A stretch of DNA of 64,000 nt from positions 6,229,659 to 6,293,658 of the forward strand of contig OX638135.1 in the NCBI GenBank assembly GCA_951804985.1, written 5' to 3'. The stretch is from Dryomyza anilis (taxonomy: Eukaryota; Arthropoda; Insecta; Diptera; Dryomyzidae). Below, in pieces: positions 55,717-64,000 of this stretch. The position numbers and the translations under genes are program-made. Position 1 is the stretch's first letter. Every line of letters begins with the position of its first letter. The notes beneath the pieces were generated by a model. That model did no database searches and was not told the DNA's origin. It saw nothing but the letters and a program-made list of their open reading frames with translations.

Positions 55717-56403
55717 ATAATTGTTATTCTGATACCTGAAATTATTGTTATTCATTTGCCTACTATTAAATCCATTAAATGACCGTCTACCTCCACTGAA
55801 ATTTACATTATTAAATCTATCACCTCTGTTTCGTATTTGAAAAATATGTTTATTTTCTAAACGCAAACTTCTTTCAGCTGTCATGCACCTTTCGACCGCT
55901 TCTTTAAATGTGTTCGGTACATTTGCAAGCAAAAGCTTTTGGAATTCAATATTTACTCCTTTCATAAAAACGTTTAAAAGAGATATGGCTTTAAACGTTT
56001 TTATGAACGTTTTTTTTATACACTGCTTCTTTTACTTCTTGTGTAGGACTCGATAATGTTTTTATTTCATATGTGCTAAATTGTTCTGTAAGCTCTACGA
56101 TTTTCTCTCTAAAATCTGATTTATTTTTATTGGTTTGTTTTATTGTACCTAATTCTGTTAAATCTTGTTGCAAAGTTTTTGGATTTGGATATGCGTCTTC
56201 CAACAATTTTTTAAAATCTGAAAATGTTGTAGGTCTATTAGAATGACCCAAAATGCTACGTACTTGAGCTGTTAGTTTAAAATTGTAGACGAACTTAATG
56301 AATAATGGATTATCATCATCAACCAATAAATCATGCAATAGCTCCGCCTGTATGATAAAATCATCTAAATATTTAAATGCACCTTTAAAAATTTGTAGGT
56401 TTT
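55717..56403 (-). pseudogene. Second gypsy gag: capsid-like middle part, frameshifted
   Basis: Minus strand, first FKYLDDFIIQAELLHDLL then DDDNPLFIKFVYNFKLTAQV and FSDFKKLLEDAYPNPKTLQQ (56338-55991), a gag capsid pattern of the gypsy group. After a palindrome at 55961-56007 the frame shifts to KGVNIEFQKLLLANVPNTFK and FKEAVERCMTAERSLR (55965-55720), then the N/R-rich tail. DINE-B truncates it at 55716, DINE-A at 56404. Confidence 0.8.
55961..56007. repeat. Perfect 18-bp hairpin in gag
   Basis: Arms TTCATAAAAACGTTTAAA (55961-55978) and the exact reverse complement (55990-56007), with an 11-nt loop. It causes a frameshift and a partial repetition of the surrounding gag sequence, as a template-switch event would. 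Confidence 0.9.
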
Positions 56404-57007
56404 ACTGTCCGTCTGTCCGTCTGTCTGTCCGTCTGTATGTCCGTATGTCTGTCTGTTGAAATCCCTACTACTTTTAAAATTGAAGAGCTAGATAAATGAA
56501 ACTTATAACTTAGATTACTAATATACCTACGTTGTATGTGCGAAGATCGGTCCATTGTGACCTATGATCCGACCACTTATGTTCAAATACCTCATATAAA
56601 ATGTACATATAAAGATCAATTTTTATGTATACGTATTATGTATAGGTAAACTTTTTTGGTCAAATATATATTGATGTCATGCTCAAATACATGATAATAA
56701 TGTTTTCCGGCGAAAAGACTTGTGGTTCACAAAAAAAAAAATCGAAATTCGGTACACCTACCCATTTGTAAATATGGGTATCAAATGAATGGAAATTCTT
56801 CAGCGATTGAATGTTTGTAGTTATTTTCAGGATTCGTATACCCTGGTGACCTATATATCACTTTGAATGGTAACCACACATATGTGTAGGGTATTTAGGT
56901 AGGTAGGTAGGGTATCGGCTTAGACCGACTATAATTTTGATAATTCCAACTATCATAATTACACCTACTTTAAAATTTCCCATGTGATATAACCTTCCCA
57001 ACTGGTT
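56404..57007 (+). mobile_element. DINE-A Helentron, 5' truncated, in gag
   Basis: It starts inside the CTGTCCGTCTGTCCGTCTG tract and ends CCTTCCCAACTGGTT. A small (GTAG) tandem, GGTAGGTAGGTAG, lies at 56897-56910. Gag continues on both sides. Confidence 0.8.
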
Positions 57008-57245
57008 GAATCTTCTCTTATGCGTAGACTTTTTATTTTCTCTTTTAAAACACTAAGCAGTTTTAAAATATCAGCTTTATGCGCTATATAATCTTTATCA
57101 TCTATTTTCTCACTGATCTTATTTAAATTTTCCTCTAAAATTTTTAATCTTTCTAATTTTTTCTTTATGTATTCATTTCTATAAACGCTATCCTTGCTCT
57201 TTTTTAAATTACAATCATGTGAAAGATCATAATTTGGCTTCTAAT
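57008..57245 (-). pseudogene. Second gypsy gag: coiled-coil N-terminal part
   Basis: Minus-strand frame PNYDLSHDCNLKKSKDSVYR, then KKKLERLKILEENLNKISEK and DILKLLSVLKEKIKSLRIRE. The heptad-like L/I/K/E pattern suggests a coiled coil, usual before the capsid part of gag. The beginning is not found. Confidence 0.6.
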
Positions 57246-57677
57246 AAGCTTAATCTTTTAAATAGGATTTCTAGATCTAGATAAATTCTTTTAACATTTT
57301 TTGAATGTATCTGATGTTATGTTTTTCAATATAGGATAAATTTTTACTTAATGTAAGACCTGCAAATTTGACATGCCCTTTAATAGGTGAAAAAAATTGT
57401 TTTCCGTATTTTAAAGATTGCGATTATTGGGAATTTAAAATTTCGAAACTAAAAATACCAATGACAAAAATGATCAAAATTAAAAAAAAAAAACAATTGA
57501 AAATAATATATATTTAGAACTGCACATTTTTTATACAGGTCTTTAAATGGTTAAATTTAATTTTCGAAATAGTTTTCTCCTATTCAAAAATATTTTTATC
57601 TTGCTCATTTTCAGTAATATTTTAAGCCAAGTTTAATATAATTAATTTGTTTAATATGATCCATTTTTTCAGTCACA
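57246..57677. other. AT-rich DNA, no gene seen
   Basis: No recognisable sequence. It should contain the upstream part of the second gypsy element, but no LTR can be defined. Confidence 0.45.
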
Positions 57678-59124
57678 CACGCTGCAAAAAAAGGGCTCTC
57701 CCAAACATAATTTTGCAGGCATTAATGTTTGGAATTTTATGTAAACATTATATATAATTGACTGATAAATCATTTGTAAACAGGGTTGTATTGAGACTTG
57801 GACAGTGTTGTATTGAGCTCTGACTTACATTATAATATCCCGGAAACATTTTAATGTTGTCCCTTAAAATGGAGTATGTTCTAATGGAAACATAATAATT
57901 ACAACATCAAAATAAAAACAATATTTGAACCGAAACATAAATATGTTCACAATAAATGATTTTGAACGACCTGAATATAAATATGTTTCCAGTGAAACAT
58001 ATCAGTTGTTTCAGTTCAAAAAGTAGTATGTTTGCATGGGCACATATTTAAATATTTTTGGAAAGAAATCCTGAAAATAAAATAAAAATATTGTTTTTTT
58101 ATTAATTTTTATTAAAAGTCTTTAAACATGCTCAGTGGGAATTTATAATAATTGAATTTATATACAAATTTTTAAATGCATAAATAAATAATTCGTTTAA
58201 AACAGCAAGTACAAGTGACAGCGTCAATGAATGCACAATTGCACCAGCAGACGCTAAACCAGACGATCCAGGCTCGCTTTATATTTGGTACAGTTACAGT
58301 TGATCTCAGTACAGCACATAGCGTAGGCAAGGAATTCACGGAGGCTTTTGTAAAAAAAACATTTGAAAACCGAAACACTGATTTTTATTTGTGGTTTTTT
58401 CACATTAGTTTCAGAAATTATATACTGCACTATATTATAGTCTGTTACTTTTTGTAACACAATTTATATATTTATTTAATTTACAAATAACAAAATTATT
58501 ACCGACGCGAACACGTTTTCTTAACGAACAACAAAAGGCACGTACGCAGAAAATGCCGATCAGCATCAGTATGTTTAAAATGACCCTATACATACTTCAA
58601 ACGACGACAAAAGAGACGTAGGTAGAAAATTCTGCTCAACGAGTGACAACTTCGTATACAAGAAGAATGTTGCAAGAATACACTTATTTAAATCCAATTT
58701 CTATTTTGCTTGTTTTTAAACATCAATATGTTCAAACGATGGCAAAAGATGGCGTAGGTAGAAAATGCTGAACAACGTTGCCAACTTCGTCAGTCGATAA
58801 ATTATCGAATTAAGACGAGCGTTGCGAACATACGTTGTATTTAGATTTCATTAGCATTTTCTGTGTTTCGAAACATAGTTTTAACCAAGTAAATTGCCAA
58901 GAAATAGTTTATTCAAATGCAATTAAAATTTTATGTTGGTATTGTAACATATTTATGGTAAATTTGACAGATTCTGCTGGACAATATAATATTGTTTACA
59001 CGTGAACAAAAATAAATTCAATTTCGATTATAATTTAATTACACTTCATTCCTAATACATGGGTAATTTCGTATTATTTTTTAATTACATTCAAACATAT
59101 TCAAACAAATCTTTTCTATCCGTG
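57678..59124 (+). mobile_element. Non-autonomous Harbinger derivative, complete
   Basis: CACGCTGCAAAAAAAGGGC at the start and TTTTCTATCCGTG at the end, with CA next to both ends. It joins the left 0.9 kb of the 3853-8205 element to its right 0.5 kb and lacks both genes, as an internal-deletion derivative would. It provides the empty-site reading for the Helitron at 33171 (near 57750). Confidence 0.75.
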
Positions 59125-59219
59125 CATATATTTAAAATTTCATATTAACTGAGTAGTAATTGTCTATCTATCTGTCGGTAAAGTTTAAAGAAAGTCGGAC
59201 ATTTTGATTTAGAACTATA

Positions 59220-59526
59220 ATAATAATAGTTTGGCACTACAGTCCTATAAGAATTTAGGCCGAGCTCTCTCACCATTTTGAGTTGTGCGTGTTATATTTG
59301 TACTCAAAGTGGTGGGACCTACAGTTTATTGCCGAATCCGAACGGCGGGTGAGAGCTTTTTCATAGGCAATGTTTTACTCTCGTAGGTTTGTCATTTACT
59401 GCCGAGAGGTAGCGCGGTATAGAAAAATGTTTCTATGAAAAGATGTTGTTAGCCCCAGTCCAGGCTTGAACCGGGGACCTTTCGGCTCGCAGTCCAACGC
59501 ACTAACCACTGAGCTACCGCGGCTAC
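59220..59526 (-). mobile_element. tRNA-derived SINE, copy 2
   Basis: The minus strand starts GTAGCCGCGGTAGCTCAGTG with A-box GGTAGCTCAGTGGTTAG and B-box GGTTCAAGCCT about 36 nt later, then the family body (CCGTTCGGATTCGGC). It ends CCAAACTATTATTATTAT. TTTAGAACTATA flanks it at 59208-59219 and 59527-59538. The tRNA head is better preserved than in copy 1, but it is not a closed cloverleaf, so it is a SINE rather than a tRNA gene. Confidence 0.85.
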
Positions 59527-61117
59527 TTTAGAACTATAGACTTTTGAAATATTTATTTAATCTAAGTTTAAACTTTCATTGAAAAACTGGATCTTAATTA
59601 TTAAATATAGCAGATAATAACAAATAACTTGTCTCAATTTATAACGGCTGATAAATGTCATTCGAAAATTAGAGAAATCAAGAAATAAAAAAACATATTA
59701 AACAGGGGCGGATCCAGAAGTATGTTTTTCTAAAATGCGCCAAAAAAAATTATTTTGCGCCCTTTTTTATATTTTCTCATCAAATACAGTGAATAATACA
59801 TTATACACAACTGTACTTCTTTAAACCAACTTTTTTTCTTTAAATCTTTAAATCAACCATTTTATTTGCTTAAAAAAACAGAAAGGGTGCGGTTGGATCT
59901 GTGGTACCCTAGAAAAATCGATATCCGGTGCACCTACATATTTGGTCATATAGGACTCAAATGAAAGGTAATAATGGCGCATTTGTAATGATATGGTTAG
60001 TTTTATGAGGAAGTTATATCGATGAAGCGCCGCCGGCGAAATTTTTTTATAAAATATAAAATTTTTTATTTTTTAAAACATAAATACAAAAGTGTATAAT
60101 AGACTTCTGATTTAATTTCTTTTCGTTTGGGTACCCACACTTGTATCTATATATTATTCGTATATAAAATGAACTCAGTTTTTAAGACTAAAAAGGGTCC
60201 TAAGGTTACTGTGGTTATCGAATCAGGAACATAATAACATACTAATCGAGAAAGCAATATCTTTCATTTCAGTACCTACATGTTCATATAGGTAGGTGTA
60301 TAAGGTTTCGATTTATCTGGGGTACCACAAGTCCGACCACGCCCAATTTAGTCTGGGACCCAAACAGAGGGGATAGTTTGAAGAAAAAATATTTCACTTC
60401 ATCCGGTTATCTAAAGTTCACCCAATTTGTTTGTTTGTTTGTTTGGAGATTTTTTGGTAGGAGTAACGACTTTTTTTTCCATATATATATCAAAAATAAT
60501 AATTAATTGTGATTTTTATAAATATGTATCTAAAATAAAAATTATATTTGAATTTTGAAAGTATTTATCAAAAATAATTATTTTTGATTTTCATAATATT
60601 AATCAAACTTTTATTTATATTTCTCAAATATAATTATTAAAAAATATTTTAAAATTTAACAGTCCTATAATAAAAATAAGACCATAAATTAAAAATGTTC
60701 ATCGAATGTTATCTAATGGTACCCTTTGTTTTACAGTGCCATAATTTTTTAAAATGACTTTTTACATATAAATTTGAAAAAATTAATTATTTTTGGTCTC
60801 TGATTTTAGGAAGGTGTACATATCTCAGTACCCTTTGGAAACAAAATTCAATTTGTGTATTATATTAAAGGTGATCGATACCGACATCTCGTTGGAAAAC
60901 TACTTCAGATATACACAATGTATTTTTAATGATTATTTCACTTAACAAGTCAGCATATTTCGAAAACCAAAAATATTTGAATATGATTACAAAAAAATAT
61001 GTATATTTTTTAAAAACTATGGCGCTTTAGTATAGACAATTTAAAGTCAAATTTAAATTAAAAATCATCTATTTGACAATTTATTCTATACAAAAATTCT
61101 AAAAAAGTCGATTTTTT

Positions 61118-61427
61118 TATACCCTCCACCTATAAAGTACAGGGTATATTAAGTTTGTGCAGATATTGTAACGCCCCTTAGGAGGCGTGTCCGGTATGGA
61201 AAAGTATATATAAATTTCGGATATGTGAATAATATTCTGAGGGTGGGGAGGTTCAGCATAATTAAAAACTTCAAAATTAAGGTATGCAATTAAATATTCC
61301 ACATTGAAATCACCACATTAATATCTCCACCAAAGGTGTAGGGTATTCCATAGTCGGACCCGACCGACTATAAAAGTCCGCCCCATGTGACCGAACTTAC
61401 CCATGTGACCTAACTTTCCCAACTCGT
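61118..61427 (+). mobile_element. DINE-B Helentron, internally deleted
   Basis: TATACCCTCCACCTATAAAG start, CCCCTTAGGAGGCGTGTCCG, then a jump after AAGTATATATAA to the 3' third (GAATAATATTCTGAGGG, ACCCGACCGACTA) and the CCCAACTCGTT end. Nested in hAT-4. Confidence 0.85.
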
Positions 61428-61849
61428 TTTAAGTCGAATTATTAAAGTTGTCTAAAATTGTCTATGGTTATGCGCCTATAATGTTTAAATTCGATTTAAA
61501 ATTGATACCCCGAGACAAAATGTATGTAAATTTTCAGTAATATTTCAAAAAATATGTCAAAAAAAATTTTTTAAGTCGCAAAATTTAAAAAAGCAAACAA
61601 TTAAAAAGGTAATTTACAGAATATTAGTAATCTGGAGATAGTTAGTAATTTTAACACAAAGGCGCTATGTAGAGAGAAAAGCTCAAAAAGGCGTAAACTA
61701 TTCAAATAACAATCAAATTTAAAACAGCGCATAACTTACAGAATTTTATCGTCTTTACAAGCGCAAAATTATCAAAACAAACACAAAATGAAAATGACGC
61801 ATATTTACTCTGTAAATGAATTGTGTTTTTTTTTTTTTGAAAATTTGGC

Positions 61850-62375
61850 GCCTTTTTCTATATTCTGCGATCTTTTTAAAAGCCGCAAACATTCTGCATT
61901 TTAAGCGCTTTTTCCATTTTGTGTTTATTTTTTTGAAAATTTAGCGCGTTTCTCTGTAGTTTCCGGTCTTTTAAAAAGGCCTAAAAATTCTGAATATTAG
62001 GCGCGTTTGCAATTGTATGCTTTTTTGAAAATGTTGCGCCATTTTCTATATTTTGCGCCCTTCTGTAGAGGCGCCAAAATTTTGTAAATTAGGCGCATTT
62101 GCAATTTTATGCTTTTTTGAACATTTTGCGCCTTTCTCTATATTTTTGCGCCCTTCTATAGAGGCGCATTTGCAATTTTATGCTTTTTTGAACATTTTGC
62201 GCCTTTTTCTATATTTGTAAATTAGACGTATTTGCAATATTATGCTTTTTTGAAAATTTTGCGCCTTTCTCTATATTTTGCGCCCTTCTATAGAGGCGCA
62301 AAAATTTTGTAAATTAGGCGCATTTGCAATTTTATGCTTTTTTGAACATTTTGCGCCTTTCTCTACATATTTGCG
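61850..62375. repeat. Minisatellite TTTTGCGCCTTTCTCTATA-type
   Basis: Irregular tandem units of about 85-120 bp, sharing GAAAATTTTGCGCCTTT, CTATATTTTGCGCCCTTC, TAGAGGCGCAAAAATT and AATTAGGCGCATTTGC. GCGCC/GGCGC words also occur near the left end of hAT-4 (59737-59765), so they may be subterminal binding motifs that expanded. Confidence 0.75.
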
Positions 62376-62410
62376 CTCCCTCTCCCCCTGGATCCGCGAT
62401 TGATATTAAA

Positions 62411-64000
62411 TGAATAACATATTGCGTAATATTTTTTCAATGAATTATTTTAATTTATATTAAAAATGTAGTGATAACACTATTTATTCTTAGTGTATTT
62501 AAATTACATTTGTGCGGGAATTTTATTGTCAATTGTAGAATTTTGCTAAAAATATCGGGAAAAATGAAAATATATGAGTTGGCATCACTGATTGGGCTGA
62601 AAATGCCTATATTTGTATGAAGCCATAATACGTAACCCAGGCAAAGACTCGTATATCCGAAAAGTCCACTTGGCAATTCTTTTCTAAGTGCGGCTGCATA
62701 TAAATTGAATTGCATACATTTAATTTATAAATTTTAATTTAACAAACTGTTATTATTTATTTATTTTTATTTTAAGCACATTTATTTGAAAAAAGTCGAA
62801 AATCGATTTAAAATCGATGTTTTGCTCCGATTAATCGATTTCAAAAATCAAATTGAAAATAGTTGATCGAAGAGTCGAAAATCGATTTTTAACTTTGCGT
62901 ACCCATCACTAGTTTTAATTATGTATTTATATTTGATTTTATATAATGCAAAGCTTACAATCTAATAGAGATCTATGTACATTTTAAATTTTTGTTTTCA
63001 TATTGTAATTATTAGTTTTTGTATAAATATACATATTTTTTTTTGTTTTTTTTTTATGTGTTATTTTTATTTATTGTTTTTTTTTTTTTTTTTTCGCTCT
63101 CGCTGAACCACACCATTATGTATTCATTATAAGTGAGACAAATTTGCGATTCTAAATAATAATCATCGAAACAATTTAAATGGTAATTGTGGCTACATAA
63201 TGTTGTTGTTATGAATTCATTCTCTTTAATTTCATAATTGCATATGCTGCATAATATATTTTTTTCGAAAATTTATTTTATATTTCATTTTCATATTCCT
63301 TTTGTTTTCATTTTGCTTTTATGTAAAAATGACTTTTTATTTATTTTTGTGTGCAGCCTGTGCTTTTTAATTCGCCGCATTTCGCTATATGGCAGTTTTG
63401 ACGTTTTTCTTTAGTGTTTTAGTGTTGAGTTTTTGTTTATAAAAATTTTAATTTGTGTATTTTTCAGTGTTTTTATTGTGAATTTTATTTATTGTGCATT
63501 GATTACTCAAATATAATTTATATGCTTATTAAAAAATAAATGTGCTTTTTATTAATTTATTTTTTTCATGTTTATTTCATTGTTTTGTTGCTGGGTTGTT
63601 TCTGCTTGTTTTTCGTCTTTTTTTTTTTGTCGCTGTCTTTGCGTGATCAGCTGCGTTATTGTTGATGAATTGGTGCAGCGGTGTAGCGCGGGACGACGCC
63701 TCTGTGGGCATAACATTATTCGCAAGATCGCAATGTAACGATGGATCTTTGGGGGCGGACGATAAATAAATAATTTATATGTTTAGGTCCTGCCTAGTTT
63801 AATTGCCGGCGCTTATAAACGCCACTGGCCTAAGGATTGGGATGCCGGCACTAAAAAGCGCCAAGGCAAGCATAATGTTTTTAGCCGATGATTTGGCTTA
63901 ATTAAAAGAAGATGCAGATTAGTTGGCTGTTCAGTGATGATTTATTTTATTATTATAAAAACTTTCTGTTTATACTTAATCCTAGTTTGACATTTATCAT
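62411..64000. other. AT-rich DNA, no gene assigned
   Basis: 62780-62912 is rich in AATCGATT words and ends TACCCATCACTA, which inverted is TAGTGATGGGTA, a hAT-like end; the other end and duplication were not found. Around 63360-63420 and 63650-63870 the base composition rises (GCCGGCGCTTATAAACGCC, GATGCCGGCACTAAAAAGCG), which could be LTR or leader sequence of a retroelement running off the window. Long T tracts occur at 63040-63095. Confidence 0.4.

Larger units (their letters stand above)
59703..62402. mobile_element. hAT-4, 8-bp TSD
   Basis: The ends CAGGGGCGGATCCAG and, inverted, CAATCGCGGATCCAG. ATATTAAA flanks both sides (59695-59702 and 62403-62410). CAGGGGCGGATCCAG-type ends are typical of hAT elements. 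No transposase ORF is recognised in 2.7 kb. It contains a short DINE-B (61118-61427) and a GCGCC-rich minisatellite near the right end. Confidence 0.85.

Noticed and set aside
59445..59526. Possible tRNA gene on the minus strand
   Set aside because: A and B boxes are present, but the acceptor stem does not pair properly, and the sequence continues into a body and tail shared with 46679-46929 and flanked by target duplications. It is a SINE head.
63650..63870. LTR of the second gypsy element
   Set aside because: The GC-richer patch with TATAAA looks LTR-like, but no TG/CA or AGT/ATT ends, primer-binding site or second copy could be found in the window.

Overview
The window is A+T-rich eukaryotic intergenic DNA, almost certainly from a higher fly (Diptera, Schizophora). 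The main reason is several copies of DINE-1/INE-1-like Helentrons, which start TATACCC and carry the fly-typical AAGTATATATATTCTTGATC core and a CCGTCTGTCTGTC tract. Also present are Ty3/gypsy elements, Helitrons, PIF/Harbinger, hAT, an RTE-type retroposon and a tRNA-derived SINE. I see no convincing intact host protein-coding gene, rRNA, functional tRNA or CRISPR. Almost every longer open frame belongs to a transposable element or a minisatellite.

Left part (1-17.7 kb). An orphan heat-shock-type promoter (minus strand, about 3.5-3.75 kb) lies beside a PIF/Harbinger transposon (3853-8205). That transposon carries a MADF-like accessory gene (plus) and a decayed DDE transposase (minus). A Helitron and a DINE fragment are inserted near its right end. 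The stretch 6911-10270 is tandemly duplicated as 10271-17740. The second copy later gained an apparent 2.2-kb solo LTR (12651-14828) and a DINE copy (15707-16394).

Middle (17.7-40 kb). Two overlapping tandem duplications have units near 2.77 and 2.92 kb (18351-23906 and 22455-28292). They contain a foldback-like element that sits in a gypsy reverse-transcriptase fragment. Then comes a Harbinger derivative (28655-38075) split by a hAT element (29805-32270) and by a 4.8-kb Helitron (33171-37999). The Helitron encodes a PIF1-type helicase but has lost its Rep nuclease region. Colinear gypsy pol pieces flank these insertions.

Right part (40-64 kb). An RTE-like element (40229-42155) with a 16-bp target-site duplication has lost most of its reverse transcriptase. 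A 107-bp satellite follows. A gypsy pol relic (44949-53651, minus) is broken by an unclassified 2.7-kb element with CTGTGG ends, 4-bp ATAT duplications and many AATAACAACATAAGTC-like motifs, and by a hAT (48656-52325). The hAT itself holds a DINE, a MITE, a second hAT and a Helitron. A second gypsy gag (about 53951-57245) is split by three Helentrons. Then come another Harbinger derivative, a SINE, a fourth hAT with a GCGCC-rich minisatellite, and about 1.6 kb of unassigned AT-rich DNA.

The window is best read as layers of nested insertions whose relative order can be worked out from target-site duplications and from paralogous empty sites inside the window itself. Duplicated segments could partly be assembly artefacts. 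Family assignments rest on reading motifs by eye, with no database search.
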